Origin: Synechococcus sp. J7-Johnson
GTDB lineage: Bacteria > Cyanobacteriota > Cyanobacteriia > PCC-6307 > Cyanobiaceae
Assembly (NCBI RefSeq): GCF_024345795.1
Contig: NZ_JAGQBU010000010.1
Span: 38,120 to 102,119 of the forward strand
DNA: 64,000 bases
Direction of reading: 5' to 3'
A model generated the notes under the pieces. The model was not told the DNA's origin, did not search any database, and was given only the letters and a program-made list of their open reading frames with translations. The position numbers and the translations under genes are program-made. Positions 15,988 to 24,827 of this stretch are shown here, piece by piece. The first letter of the stretch is position 1. Every line of letters begins with the position of its first letter.

Positions 15988-16110
15988 ATGGACGCTCGGC
16001 TGCTGCTGGTTACTGCTCCCATCCTGCTCGCCGTTGCCTGGGCTGTGTTCAACATCGGCCGAGCGGCCGTCGGTCAATTGCAACTGATGCTCAAACGTTC
16101 CCGCGCCTGA
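15988..16110 (+). CDS. psbY: Photosystem II protein PsbY
   Basis: PsbY is a small single-helix subunit at the periphery of photosystem II near cytochrome b559 in the thylakoid membrane. The 40 residues begin [20 protein letters not shown] and continue [15 protein letters not shown] with a basic tail, matching the family closely in length and order. I chose the ATG at 15988; the longer frame from 15901 adds an unrelated N-terminus. Its stop overlaps the trmFO start by one base (TGATG). Confidence 0.92.
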   Translation: MDARLLLVTAPILLAVAWAVFNIGRAAVGQLQLMLKRSRA

Positions 16111-17471
16111 TGGTCCTGGTGATAGGTGCCGGCCTGGCCGGCACTGAAGCGGCCTGGCAGATAGCCCAGGCAGGTCTGCCGGTGCGGCTGGTGGAAATGC
16201 GGCCCGTGCGGCGCTCTCCCGCTCACCACAGCGCTGAATTCGCCGAACTGGTCTGCAGCAACAGCTTCGGTGCCCTCTCCAGTGATCGGGCTGCCGGTCT
16301 GCTGCAGGAAGAGCTGCGCCAGCTGGGTTCACTGGTGATCAGCACAGCCGACGGCCACGCGGTTCCGGCCGGAGGTGCGCTGGCGGTGGATCGTGGCCAG
16401 TTCAGCGCCACACTCACCCGCACCCTTGAAACCCACCCTCTGATCCAGGTGGAGCGGGCGGAGCTGCTGCGTCTGCCTGAGCCACGAGAGATCACCGTGC
16501 TGGCCACGGGACCCCTCACCAGTGACGCCCTGGCCGAGGACCTACGCCGCTTCACCGGCCGCGACGACTGCCATTTCTTTGATGCAGCCAGTCCGATCGT
16601 GGCGGGCGAGAGCATCGACCTGGAGGTGGCCTTCCGCGCCAGCCGCTACGACAAGGGCGACGCCGACTACATCAACTGCCCCATGAACCGGGAGCAGTAC
16701 GAGTTGTTCCGGGAGGCCCTGCTGGCGGCGGAGCAGGCCGAGCTCAAGGATTTCGAGCAGGAGAGTGCCAGCTTCTTCGAAGGCTGCCTGCCGATTGAGG
16801 AGCTGGCACGTCGCGGAGACGACACCATGCGCTATGGCCCGCTCAAGCCCATCGGCCTCTGGGATCCGCGCTGGGGCGACCTCCAGGACCGCGACGTGCG
16901 CCGCGCCAGGAGGGCCCATGCCGTAGTGCAGCTGCGCCAGGAAGACAAAGGCGGCCGTCTCTGGAACCTGGTGGGCTTCCAGACCAACCTGAAATGGAGT
17001 GAGCAGAAACGGGTGCTGCGTCTGATTCCAGGTCTGGAGAGCGCCGAGTTCGTGCGCTTCGGTGTGATGCACCGCAACACCTTCCTGCAGTCGCCACAGC
17101 TGCTGGATCCCACCCTGCAGTTCCGGCAGCGGCCCAGCCTGCTGGCGGCGGGCCAGATCACCGGCACCGAGGGCTATGCCGCCGCCGTGGCCGGGGGCTG
17201 GCTGGCGGGCACCAACGCCGCCCGCCTCGCCCATGGCCAGAGCCCGATCGTCCTGCCGCCCACCACCATGATCGGCGCCCTCACCCACTTCATCGCCGAA
17301 GCCCCCAGCGCGAAGTTCCAGCCGATGCCCCCCAACTTCGGCCTTATGCCCGAGCTGAGCGTGCGGGTCCGGGAGAAGCGGGCCCGCTACGGCGCCTACC
17401 GCGACCGTGCCCTGGCTGATCTGGCACCGTTCAGGCCAGCAGCCCGCAGTGCTGCCCTGACCTTTGCCTAG
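16110..17471 (+). CDS. trmFO: Folate-dependent tRNA (uracil-54-C5) methyltransferase TrmFO
   Basis: TrmFO makes ribothymidine at position 54 of tRNA using methylene-tetrahydrofolate and FADH2. The 453 residues open with the FAD-binding loop [16 protein letters not shown], followed by VEMRP and the conserved LVCSNSFGA. Later come [33 protein letters not shown] and [20 protein letters not shown], all typical. It is about the usual length and overlaps psbY by one base. Its end is 28 bases before the likely crtH start. Confidence 0.96.
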   Translation: MVLVIGAGLAGTEAAWQIAQAGLPVRLVEMRPVRRSPAHHSAEFAELVCSNSFGALSSDRAAGLLQEELRQLGSLVISTADGHAVPAGGALAVDRGQFSATLTRTLETHPLIQVERAELLRLPEPREITVLATGPLTSDALAEDLRRFTGRDDCHFFDAASPIVAGESIDLEVAFRASRYDKGDADYINCPMNREQYELFREALLAAEQAELKDFEQESASFFEGCLPIEELARRGDDTMRYGPLKPIGLWDPRWGDLQDRDVRRARRAHAVVQLRQEDKGGRLWNLVGFQTNLKWSEQKRVLRLIPGLESAEFVRFGVMHRNTFLQSPQLLDPTLQFRQRPSLLAAGQITGTEGYAAAVAGGWLAGTNAARLAHGQSPIVLPPTTMIGALTHFIAEAPSAKFQPMPPNFGLMPELSVRVREKRARYGAYRDRALADLAPFRPAARSAALTFA

Positions 17472-17499
17472 GGTCAAGCCAGCCAGCAGGCCCACCCCC

Positions 17500-19065
17500 G
17501 TGAGCGTCATCTCCAGCCCAGCCAGTGCGGCAGCCACCAGCCCGGCGAAATCCCACGACTGGGACGCCGTGGTGATCGGCTCCGGCATCGGCGGCCTTGT
17601 GACGGCCACCCAGCTCGCCGCCAAGGGGGCGCGGGTGCTGGTGCTGGAGCGCTACCTGATCCCGGGCGGTTCGGGCGGCAGCTTCAAGCGTAAGGGGTAC
17701 ACCTTCGACGTGGGCGCCTCAATGATCTTCGGCTTCGGCGAGAAGGGGCACACCAACCTGCTGACCCGCGCCCTGGCCGATGTGGGCGAACGCCAGGAGA
17801 CCATCCCCGACCCAGCCCAGCTCGAGTACCACCTTCCCGGCGGGCTGAACGTTGCGGTCGATCGCGACTACGACACCTTCATCGACCGGCTTTCGGCTCT
17901 TTTCCCCCATGAGGCCACCGGCATACGCCGCTTCTACGACACCTGCTGGAGCGTCTTTCGCTGTCTCGACGCGATGCCCTTGCTCTCGCTCGAGGATCCG
18001 GCCTACCTGGCGAAGGTGTTTGTGCGCGCACCGCTGGCCTGCCTTGGCCTGGCCCGCTGGCTGCCGGTGAATGTGGGCGATGTGGCGCGCCGGCACATCA
18101 AGGATCCGGCGCTGCTGAAGTTCATCGACATGGAGTGCTTCTGCTGGTCGGTGATGCCGGCGGACCTGACGCCGATGATCAACGCCGGCATGGTCTTCTC
18201 CGACCGTCATGCCGGCGGGATCAACTACCCCCGCGGTGGTGTGGGCTCAATCGCGCGCCACCTGGTTCGGGGCCTGGAGCGACACGGCGGCGCGATTCGC
18301 TACCGCTCCCGGGTGACCCAGGTGCTGATCGAGGGCGGCAAGGCTGTGGGAGTCGAGCTGGCGGGCGGTGACACGATCCGTGCCAGCCGGGTGATCTCCA
18401 ACGCCACACGTTGGGACACCTTCGGCGGGCTGGTGGCGGAGGCCCAGGTGCCGGCTGCCGAGCACACCTGGCGGCGGCGCTACAAGCCCTCGCCCTCGTT
18501 CCTTTCACTGCATCTGGGAGTGAAGGCTGAGGCCATTCCTGCCGGCAGCCACTGCCACCACCTGCTGCTGGAGGAGTGGAGCGCCATGGAGGCGGAGCAG
18601 GGCACGGTTTTCGTCTCGATTCCCACCCTGCTCGATCCGGACCTGGCGCCGGAGGGCAGGCACATCGTCCATGCCTTCACCCCATCGAACCTGGAGGCCT
18701 GGCAGGGGCTCTCCCCCAGCGACTACCGCACGACAAAGCAAGCCGCAGCCGATCGCCTGGTCCACCGGCTGGAGCAGATTCTGCCCGGCCTGAGTGGAGC
18801 GATCGTCCATAGGGAGGTGGGCACCCCCCGCAGTCATCGGCGCTTCCTCGGCCGTCACCAGGGCAGCTATGGCCCGGTGCCGGCCATGCGCCTGCCGGGG
18901 TTGCTGCCGATGCCCTTCAACCGCAGCGGCATCCCCGGGCTGTACCTCGTGGGTGATTCCTGCTTCCCGGGTCAGGGGCTGAACGCGGTGGCCTTCAGCG
19001 GCTTCGCCTGCGCCCATCGGGTGGGTGCCGACCTGGGCCTCAACCCCTGGGCCCTGCCCGCCTGA
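17500..19065 (+). CDS. crtH: Carotenoid isomerase, CrtH/CRTISO type
   Basis: CrtH isomerises cis-carotenes to all-trans-lycopene in carotenoid synthesis. The protein has the flavin-binding start AVVIGSGIGGLVTATQLAAKG, then the signature VLERYLIPGGSGGSF and, near the C-terminus, YLVGDSCFPGQGLNAVAFSG. I use the GTG at 17500 (521 residues) because the other in-frame start, TTG at 17464, lies within trmFO. The overall length and ending separate it from phytoene desaturase CrtP and zeta-carotene desaturase CrtQ. A related CruF/CrtI-like function is possible but less likely. Confidence 0.88.
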   Translation: MSVISSPASAAATSPAKSHDWDAVVIGSGIGGLVTATQLAAKGARVLVLERYLIPGGSGGSFKRKGYTFDVGASMIFGFGEKGHTNLLTRALADVGERQETIPDPAQLEYHLPGGLNVAVDRDYDTFIDRLSALFPHEATGIRRFYDTCWSVFRCLDAMPLLSLEDPAYLAKVFVRAPLACLGLARWLPVNVGDVARRHIKDPALLKFIDMECFCWSVMPADLTPMINAGMVFSDRHAGGINYPRGGVGSIARHLVRGLERHGGAIRYRSRVTQVLIEGGKAVGVELAGGDTIRASRVISNATRWDTFGGLVAEAQVPAAEHTWRRRYKPSPSFLSLHLGVKAEAIPAGSHCHHLLLEEWSAMEAEQGTVFVSIPTLLDPDLAPEGRHIVHAFTPSNLEAWQGLSPSDYRTTKQAAADRLVHRLEQILPGLSGAIVHREVGTPRSHRRFLGRHQGSYGPVPAMRLPGLLPMPFNRSGIPGLYLVGDSCFPGQGLNAVAFSGFACAHRVGADLGLNPWALPA

Positions 19066-19173
19066 GCCACCACGAAGGCCCCGCCAAGGCACCGAGCCGG
19101 AAACCCGACCCCGGCACGCTCGCGCCTATCGCTCACGCTCCATAGGGTGATCGCCATTGATGGTCATGCCCCC

Positions 19174-19407
19174 ATGGGTCCCGTCCCCACCCCGAACCAC
19201 GAGGATCTTGCCCGCTACCTGGAGCAGAACGACGCCCTCAGCAAGCCCTGGCTGATGCTGCAATTGCGTATGAGCCGTCTCAAGGAAGAGAAGGATTCGC
19301 TTGGGGCCGATGAGTACCTACGCCGGGTGCAGGATGCCCACAACGACCTGATGCGACTGGGCAGCTTCTGGCGTGGCCGCGAAGCCGAACTATTCGGGGT
19401 GAGCTGA
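19174..19407 (+). CDS. Conserved small protein of unknown function
   Basis: From the ATG at 19174 the frame encodes 77 residues, mostly helical: DLARYLEQNDALSKPWLML, then LRMSRLKEEKDSLGADEY and VQDAHNDLMRLGSFWRGRE. A GTG at 19147 would add nine residues. There is no signal peptide or membrane segment, and charged heptad-like spacing suggests a short helical hairpin or coiled coil. Its stop is 5 bases before the next gene, so the two may be cotranscribed. No function is recognised. Confidence 0.7.
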   Translation: MGPVPTPNHEDLARYLEQNDALSKPWLMLQLRMSRLKEEKDSLGADEYLRRVQDAHNDLMRLGSFWRGREAELFGVS

Positions 19408-19412
19408 GCCCC

Positions 19413-19982
19413 ATGGCCTCCAATCCGCCGGGAGCGGCACCGGATCAATCCCAGACCTACCCGGTGGCACCATTGATTCGCTTCACCCTGCTGGGGCTTT
19501 ATCTCGCCCTGGTTCTGCCCCTGCCGCTGCTGGCCACTCCAACGCTGCGTCCGTGGCTGATCGCTGCCCTGCCGGTCGGATTTGTGCTGGTGTCCGCCTT
19601 GCTGAGTGAGCGGGTCAGGCTCGATCAGGAAGGCCTCACGGTGGGCCATCCGCGCTGGTGCGCCTGGCTGCTGCGACGGGGCTGGCAGCTTCCCTGGAAT
19701 CAGGTGGAGGGTCTCACCAGCCTGGGCACGAGCCAGGGCGGGCGTGTCTACTACCTTCGTGCTCAGGATGGCCGCAGACTGCTGTTGCCGCAGCGGGTGG
19801 ACCGCTTCCCTTCCTTCCTGCTGCAGGTGCAACGCACCACCGGCCTGGATCTATCAGCAGTGGGCCGTCTCTCCCCGCCATGGACCTACTGGGTCCTGGC
19901 GGCTCTCACCCTGGCCATGCTTCTGGGGGAGCTGGTCGTGCTCGCGGCCTTGCCCACAGCCAGTGTCCCAGGGTTGAGCTGA
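19413..19982 (+). CDS. Membrane protein with PH-like domain, unknown function
   Basis: The 189-residue protein has two hydrophobic helices near the N-terminus (about residues 21-64, FTLLGLYLALVLPLPLLA and PWLIAALPVGFVLVSALL) and one near the C-terminus (about 158-182). Between them lies a beta-rich soluble segment including QLPWNQVEGLTSLGTSQGG and LRAQDGRRLLLPQRVDRF. That pattern, a short strand-rich module between membrane helices, is common in bacterial PH-like membrane proteins. The function is unknown. It ends 14 bases from the convergent response regulator. Confidence 0.65.
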   Translation: MASNPPGAAPDQSQTYPVAPLIRFTLLGLYLALVLPLPLLATPTLRPWLIAALPVGFVLVSALLSERVRLDQEGLTVGHPRWCAWLLRRGWQLPWNQVEGLTSLGTSQGGRVYYLRAQDGRRLLLPQRVDRFPSFLLQVQRTTGLDLSAVGRLSPPWTYWVLAALTLAMLLGELVVLAALPTASVPGLS

Positions 19983-19996
19983 GCAGAACCGGTTCT

Positions 19997-20734
19997 TCAG
20001 CTGGCGCTCGCGCTCTGGGGACGGACACCGCCAGCCGGGCTGAGTGAAGGCTCAGGCGCTTCAGGAAGAGTTTCCAGGCTGAAGCGGTATCCCTGCTGGC
20101 GCACCGTTTCGATGCCACCGCCCTCGCCAAGGCCAGCCAGTTCAAGCTTGCGGCGCAGGGTGAGCACCTGGGTGTCGACCGAGCGGGGACCCCCACTGAA
20201 CGGAGGCCAGGCCATGCGCAGCAGCTCCTGGCGACTGCGGACCATCCCCGGTGGCATCAGCAAGGCACAGAGCAGGGCGAATTCACGGGGGCTGAGCTCC
20301 ACTGGCTGATCGCGCAGGGTCACCTGGCGCAGCAGCAGGTGCACCTCCAGCGGACCAACGCAGACCCGCTCCTGCAGGCCGGTGCCGCTGCGACGAAGCA
20401 GGCTGCGACAGCGGGCCGCCAGTTCCTCCAGACCGAAGGGCTTGCGCAGGACGTCGTCGGCGCCAGCATCGAGCAGCGCCACCAACGAATCAGCGCCGGT
20501 GCGGGCCGTGAGCACCATCACCGGGGAACGTAGATGGGCCGCCAGGCGCAGGGCAGTGCTCTCCTCGAGCAGTTCGGCGCTCACCAGCAGATCAGGAGTC
20601 TGGTCGTCGCAGAGCTGGAGGGCTTCAGCAGCCGTGGCCACGGCTGCTGCCAGGTATCCATCCTGACGGAGGCGCTGGGCCAGGACCGTTCTCAGGGTCG
20701 GATGGGGGTCGACGACCAGAACCCGCTTCAACAT
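19997..20734 (-). CDS. OmpR/PhoB-type response regulator with degenerate receiver
   Basis: From the ATG at 20734 the protein has 245 residues: a receiver domain (1-120) and a winged-helix DNA-binding domain (about 130-225, SPREFALLCALL, then RSVDTQVLTLRRKL and VRQQGYRFSLE). The receiver keeps D9, the Thr in VMVLTAR and the Lys in LRKPF. However, the second acidic residue of the usual DD pair is Pro (VVDPHP), and the phosphoacceptor Asp position reads LVSAELL, with Ala at residue 53. It is therefore unlikely to be activated by ordinary phosphorylation. No kinase gene is adjacent. It is divergent from a small conserved gene at 20909. The longer frame to 20944 overlaps that gene and is probably untranslated. 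Confidence 0.88.
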   Translation of the reverse strand: MLKRVLVVDPHPTLRTVLAQRLRQDGYLAAAVATAAEALQLCDDQTPDLLVSAELLEESTALRLAAHLRSPVMVLTARTGADSLVALLDAGADDVLRKPFGLEELAARCRSLLRRSGTGLQERVCVGPLEVHLLLRQVTLRDQPVELSPREFALLCALLMPPGMVRSRQELLRMAWPPFSGGPRSVDTQVLTLRRKLELAGLGEGGGIETVRQQGYRFSLETLPEAPEPSLSPAGGVRPQSASAS

Positions 20735-20908
20735 GGAGGCCCCGCCGGTACGTGGCTCAAGCGTCAGCTTGACGGGGGTTGGATCAATGGAATCCGGCTT
20801 GGGTGTGAGCTCCACACGCGGCCACGGGTGAGTCTCTAGGCTACCTGATACACGCCGGGAGCAGTCGGTATCCATCGATGCCACGCCCGCCCAGACAGCC
20901 TGTGCCCC

Positions 20909-21175
20909 ATGACCGCGCTGCAGAATCCTGACGCCATCCGTCACTTCCAGTCAATCTGTGACGCCTGCCAGGATCTGGCCAGCCGCTACCACAGCCCCTC
21001 GGAACTCAGGCTCTATGCCGATGGCTACCTTCATGCCCTACGCCGCGGTTCCGTGCTGCAACCTCTGGATCAACGCCGCCTTGAAGACCTGATCGAGCGT
21101 TGGATCATGGATCCCTCCAGCTTCATCGGGCCCGACGGCAATGTCAGCACCCTGTTCGAGAACAGCCGCAACTGA
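20909..21175 (+). CDS. Conserved cyanobacterial small protein (DUF6761-like)
   Basis: The 88-residue soluble protein ends with LEDLIERWIMDPSSFIGPDG, a block I associate with a small uncharacterised cyanobacterial family. The front half is helical (AIRHFQSICDACQDLASRYH). There is no signal peptide. It is divergent from the atypical response regulator, with 174 bases between their starts. Function unknown; the family assignment is from memory and moderately sure. Confidence 0.7.
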   Translation: MTALQNPDAIRHFQSICDACQDLASRYHSPSELRLYADGYLHALRRGSVLQPLDQRRLEDLIERWIMDPSSFIGPDGNVSTLFENSRN

Positions 21176-21237
21176 TCAGGAAACACGGCCGGGCACCGAC
21201 TGGATGGAATAACCGAAGACGGCGTACGTCTGGATCC

Positions 21238-21561
21238 CTAGCTGGCCAGGGCCACAGTGAGGGTTTCACGCAGCTCGCCGGAGTTGTACATCTCGATCAG
21301 GATGTCTGAGCCACCGATGAACTCGCCGTTCACGTACACCTGGGGAATGGTGGGCCATTCCGAAAACTCCTTGATGCCCTGACGAATCTCTGGATCGGAG
21401 AGCACATCAAAAGTTTCGAACGGCATGCCCAGGGAATTGAGGATCTGAACCACGTTGTTGGAAAATCCGCACTGGGGCATCAGCTTCGAGCCCTTCATGA
21501 ACACCACGATCGGGCTGCTGCTCAGAAGGCTGTCGATGCGTTGCTTGACGGCGCTGTCCAT
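21238..21561 (-). CDS. grxD: Monothiol glutaredoxin, Grx4/GrxD type
   Basis: The 107-residue protein has the monothiol active site CGFS at residues 31-34 (LMPQCGFSNNVVQIL), preceded by VVFMKGS and followed by WPTIPQVYVNGEFIGGSDI. This is the class that binds a [2Fe-2S] cluster with glutathione and delivers or senses iron-sulfur clusters, often together with BolA proteins. A bolA-family gene lies immediately upstream on the same strand, 44 bases away, which fits a joint role. Confidence 0.96.
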   Translation of the reverse strand: MDSAVKQRIDSLLSSSPIVVFMKGSKLMPQCGFSNNVVQILNSLGMPFETFDVLSDPEIRQGIKEFSEWPTIPQVYVNGEFIGGSDILIEMYNSGELRETLTVALAS

Positions 21562-21605
21562 GGATGCCAGGGGTAGAACGAATGAAGGGGGAAGGAGCGG
21601 AAAAG

Positions 21606-21848
21606 TCAGCCCACACCAACGGGGGTTGTGGTCTGCAAGGCAAGGGCATGAATGGCCTCACTGGCCAGCTCACGGCGCAGGGCCGCGTAAACCAACTGGT
21701 GTTGCTTGATCCTCGAGAGACCGGCAAAGGCGGAGGACACCACTTTCACCTGGAGATGGTCGCCACCACCGGTGAGATCCTCGACCTCCACCTCGGCATC
21801 GGGAAGGCTGGCGCAGATCGCTTCTTTCACCTGCTCCGATTGCACCAT
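21606..21848 (-). CDS. BolA family protein
   Basis: The 80-residue protein shows the BolA pattern: an N-terminal helix ([20 protein letters not shown]), then [29 protein letters not shown] and a C-terminal [11 protein letters not shown]. The invariant His is present in KQHQLVYA. BolA proteins form complexes with CGFS glutaredoxins that hold a bridging [2Fe-2S] cluster. The adjacent grxD makes this pairing likely here. Confidence 0.93.
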   Translation of the reverse strand: MVQSEQVKEAICASLPDAEVEVEDLTGGGDHLQVKVVSSAFAGLSRIKQHQLVYAALRRELASEAIHALALQTTTPVGVG

Positions 21849-21903
21849 GTCCGAGATTCCATCCGGTCAGAACGGAATCTAGAAGCCGGAACGTCCAGCT
21901 GCC

Positions 21904-22452
21904 TTATGGCGTTGCCGGGGCGTCGCTGACGGCGGTGTAAGGGGTGGTGGCGAAGCCGAGTTCCACAAGAGTCTGGTAAGCACGGCGCCCTTCCTCCCGG
22001 GTCGGGGTCATCACCTTCACCACCTCCACCAGCAGGGGCACGGCCACCTCGGGCTGGTTCTGGCGGCGGAGCAGGGCGGCAAGACGGAGATTGGACTGGG
22101 CCAGCAGTTCCAGCGACTCGCGGCCTTTCTGATCCATCTCCCGGGGAATGCGCGCATCAAGGCCGCGGAAGGACCCACTCAGATCCCGGTAGAAGCCGAG
22201 CAGGCGCAGGCTGGCATCCCTGGCCTGGTCATAGTCCTTACGGGCGGCAGCAAGGTCACCGCGGGCAATAGCCGCATCACCACGGCTCAGCAGATCCTTG
22301 ACGGCCTGGAGGTTGAAGGTTCCAGCCGAACCCTCAAGCACCTTCGGGGGCTCACCCTGGGCCTGAAGGGGCAGGATCGGGGCAGCAGACAGCAGGGTTG
22401 CCGCCAGGGCAAGCCCGAGGGCAAGGTGGGGCCGGCGCACAGGGGACAACAC
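21904..22452 (-). CDS. Exported helical protein, TPR-like, unknown function
   Basis: The 182-residue protein starts with a clear signal sequence (HLALGLALAATLLSAAPILP) ending near residue 32. The mature part is helical, with GDAAIARGDLAAARKDYDQA, which reads like one tetratricopeptide-type helix pair, then SLELLAQSNLRLAALLRRQN and EGRRAYQTLVELGF. A periplasmic or lumenal scaffold is plausible. It lies between bolA and an acyltransferase on the same strand. Confidence 0.75.
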   Translation of the reverse strand: MLSPVRRPHLALGLALAATLLSAAPILPLQAQGEPPKVLEGSAGTFNLQAVKDLLSRGDAAIARGDLAAARKDYDQARDASLRLLGFYRDLSGSFRGLDARIPREMDQKGRESLELLAQSNLRLAALLRRQNQPEVAVPLLVEVVKVMTPTREEGRRAYQTLVELGFATTPYTAVSDAPATP

Positions 22453-22469
22453 AGAAATGCAGCTGGACT

Positions 22470-23225
22470 CTACGGGGGAGAGATAGGACGGTTCACAGCG
22501 AGGCGGGCCGCTTCCTCAGCTGATTGCATCGCCACCGCCAGCCGGTCGTTGAGCGCCCGGACCTCGGAGCGGCCGCCATCTCCATCCACGGCCAGGGCGG
22601 GGGCAAAGACCAGGGCAGCCCGGCCCCGGCAGCGCGGGGGGGCCTGGCTGTAGCCGATCCCGATCGGAACCACTCGCACATCAACGCCCTGGCTGGCAGC
22701 AAGGACCGCCAGCCGTCCCAGACCCTGATGCACCCGGATCGGCCCATCCTGACGGCGGATCTGGCCCTCCGGAAACACCACCAGCTGCTCCGAGGCGGCC
22801 AGCAGGTCGACGGCATAGCGAAGTGAACTGGTGCCAGGCCGTCCCTGGTCGATCGGGAAGCAGCCGAGGCGGTCGAGAAACCAGCCCTGTATCCCCTTCA
22901 TCTCCGTGACGGTGACCATGAAGCGGCAATCGCGGCCACTGATCCGGCGGCCGGCGGCATGGGGCAGCAGCAGGGCGTCCCAGCGGGCCCGGTGGGTAGG
23001 GGCCAGCAACACCGGCCCCTGCAGAGGCAGGTGCTCCGATCCCAGCACCTCGATCGAGCTGAAGAAGCCGGGCAGGGCGAGGTCCTGGGTCGCCAGCATC
23101 GCCAGCGGGGACAGAACGGGACTGATGCCACGACAGACGCTGCTCTCCCTGGCCACCAGGTTGGAGCTGGGCTTCGGCTCGGTCCTCGCTGGTCCCTCGA
23201 TCACTTGCGTCGTCTCGGCCGTCAC
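22470..23225 (-). CDS. PlsC-like 1-acyl-glycerol-3-phosphate acyltransferase
   Basis: The 251-residue protein carries the acyltransferase block HRARWD (HxxxxD, in LLAPTHRARWDALLL), the substrate-binding FPIDQG and FPEGQIRR, and a proline in VVPIGIGY. PlsC-type enzymes add the second acyl chain to lysophosphatidic acid at the membrane in glycerolipid synthesis. The leading Thr replaces the usual Asn in NHxxxxD, a tolerated variation in some family members. The acyl acceptor is inferred. It is divergent from pdxJ, with about 160 bases between starts. Confidence 0.88.
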   Translation of the reverse strand: MTAETTQVIEGPARTEPKPSSNLVARESSVCRGISPVLSPLAMLATQDLALPGFFSSIEVLGSEHLPLQGPVLLAPTHRARWDALLLPHAAGRRISGRDCRFMVTVTEMKGIQGWFLDRLGCFPIDQGRPGTSSLRYAVDLLAASEQLVVFPEGQIRRQDGPIRVHQGLGRLAVLAASQGVDVRVVPIGIGYSQAPPRCRGRAALVFAPALAVDGDGGRSEVRALNDRLAVAMQSAEEAARLAVNRPISPP

Positions 23226-23387
23226 CTGAAGCCGTATTCGCCAATCGATGCAAGCTAGAGGGCGCCGCAGTGCTTCGTTTCAGGGCACGGGCAGTTGCCT
23301 CTGCGGTTGAGCCCGACCCTGCCAAGGCCCCCTGTTGGGCCTGAGCTGATCCATAGGATCAAAGGCCAACGAGTCCCTGCGCGAGCC

Positions 23388-24137
23388 ATGGCCAGCCTTG
23401 GCGTGAATATCGATCACATCGCCAACGTGCGTCAGGCCCGCCGGGCCCTTGAGCCCGATCCGGTCACCTTGGCGCTGCTGGCTGAGCTGGGGGGCGCCGA
23501 TGGAATCACCGTGCACCTGCGCGAGGACCGGCGCCATATCCAGGAGCGCGACGTCGAGTTGCTGCGAGCCACCGTGCGCAGCCGCCTCAACCTGGAGATG
23601 GCCGCCACCTCTGAGATGGAGGCGATCGCCCTGCGGATCCGCCCGGACATGGTGACCCTGGTGCCGGAACATCGCCAGGAGGTCACCACCGAAGGAGGGC
23701 TCGACGTGGTGAGCCAGCTCGGCACGCTGCAGGGACTGGTGGGCCGACTGCAGGGCTCAGGCATTCCCGTCAGCCTGTTCGTGGACCCGGAGGTCTCCCA
23801 GCTGGAGGCCAGCCGTGCCAGCGGCGCCCGCTGGGTGGAGCTGCACACCGGCGCCTACGCCGAAGCCCACTGGGATGAGCAACCACGGGAACTGGCCCGC
23901 CTCGAGGAAGGCAGCTTCGTGGCCCGCTCCCTCGGGCTGAGGGTCAATGCCGGCCATGGCCTCACATATCAGAACGTGGAGCCGATCGCCGCGATTGAGG
24001 GGATGGAGGAGCTGAACATCGGCCACACAATCGTGGCCAGAGCCCTTGCGGTGGGATTGCAGAGCGCGGTGAGGGAGATGCGCGCCCTGATTCAGAATCC
24101 CCGTCGCGACCCCCTGTTCAGCAGCAGCAGCCCATGA
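23388..24137 (+). CDS. pdxJ: Pyridoxine 5'-phosphate synthase
   Basis: PdxJ condenses 1-deoxyxylulose 5-phosphate with 3-amino-2-oxopropyl phosphate to pyridoxine phosphate in vitamin B6 synthesis. The 249-residue protein begins [16 protein letters not shown] and contains [45 protein letters not shown] and [11 protein letters not shown], all conserved. I chose the ATG at 23388 because [10 protein letters not shown] is the family's usual opening. Its stop overlaps the next start by four bases (ATGA). Confidence 0.97.
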   Translation: MASLGVNIDHIANVRQARRALEPDPVTLALLAELGGADGITVHLREDRRHIQERDVELLRATVRSRLNLEMAATSEMEAIALRIRPDMVTLVPEHRQEVTTEGGLDVVSQLGTLQGLVGRLQGSGIPVSLFVDPEVSQLEASRASGARWVELHTGAYAEAHWDEQPRELARLEEGSFVARSLGLRVNAGHGLTYQNVEPIAAIEGMEELNIGHTIVARALAVGLQSAVREMRALIQNPRRDPLFSSSSP

Positions 24138-24472
24138 GTGCCTCCCCGTCCACCACGTATCACTTCATCGCCGCCAGTGAGCAATTTCTGACAGTGGAGG
24201 AACCCCTTGAGGAGGTTCTACGCGAGCGGGTGCGCAACTACGGCGAGGTGGGCAAGGCGATCGATTTCTGGCTGCTCAAGCGCCCAGCCTTTCTGAACGC
24301 TCCCGAGCTCTCGGCCCTGGCCACCACAGTGCCTAACCCAGCAGCAGCCGTGGTCTCCACCGACCCGAAATTCATCGATTTTCTGAAGCTGCGGCTGGAA
24401 TTCGTGGCCAAGGGCAGCTTTCAAGCCCCCAGTTCCACCATCCAGGACCCCCTGGCTCAGCAGACGATCTGA
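24134..24472 (+). CDS. ycf54: Ycf54, Mg-protoporphyrin ester cyclase accessory protein
   Basis: Ycf54 supports the oxygen-dependent Mg-protoporphyrin IX monomethyl ester cyclase, which forms ring E of chlorophyll, by stabilising or assembling the AcsF subunit. The 112 residues include [38 protein letters not shown] and [20 protein letters not shown], matching the family well. It overlaps pdxJ by four bases, so the two are cotranslated although their pathways differ. A strong hairpin follows the stop. Confidence 0.93.
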   Translation: MSASPSTTYHFIAASEQFLTVEEPLEEVLRERVRNYGEVGKAIDFWLLKRPAFLNAPELSALATTVPNPAAAVVSTDPKFIDFLKLRLEFVAKGSFQAPSSTIQDPLAQQTI

Positions 24473-24479
24473 ACCGATC

Positions 24480-24510
24480 AGGCAGCCTGATCCAGCTGCT
24501 CAGGCTGCCT
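24480..24510. terminator. Bidirectional hairpin between convergent genes
   Basis: AGGCAGCCTGA (24480-24490) pairs perfectly with TCAGGCTGCCT (24500-24510) across a nine-base loop. It sits between the ycf54 stop and the stop of the convergent small gene, so it probably ends transcripts from both sides. There is no long T-run on either strand. Confidence 0.7.
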
Positions 24511-24691
24511 GCTTCTGCTTGGTGAGCATCCAGCCATCCAGCAGCTGAACCTGCAACGGGTTGAGGGCGGCATCGGCCAAGAGGCGCTCCCTCAGACGAG
24601 CAAGATCCTCAGGATGCAGCTCTCCATTCTTTTGCCAGTGGAGATCCGTGGTCATCAAGGTGTTGAGGTGCTGACGTCTCTGTTGGTCCAT
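24500..24691 (-). CDS. Small conserved-looking protein, unknown function
   Basis: From the ATG at 24691 the frame encodes 63 residues: MDQQRRQHLNTLMTTDLHWQ, then KNGELHPEDLARLRERLLAD and NPLQVQLLDGWMLTKQKQAA. It is hydrophilic and helical, with no membrane segment. Upstream in-frame codons continue to 25039 but have poor composition. The function is unknown. Confidence 0.55.
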   Translation of the reverse strand: MDQQRRQHLNTLMTTDLHWQKNGELHPEDLARLRERLLADAALNPLQVQLLDGWMLTKQKQAA

Positions 24692-24827
24692 GGTGTCAGC
24701 TACCACCCGCCCGAGCCGGGCTGAAATCCGATGATTTCCTTGAGAGATCCCCGGCAAACACTTGAGTTCGCTTGTGCTTCCCCGCCTGGCCCGGCCCGGC
24801 CCTTTCCACCTGCCAGCGAGCTCTGGC

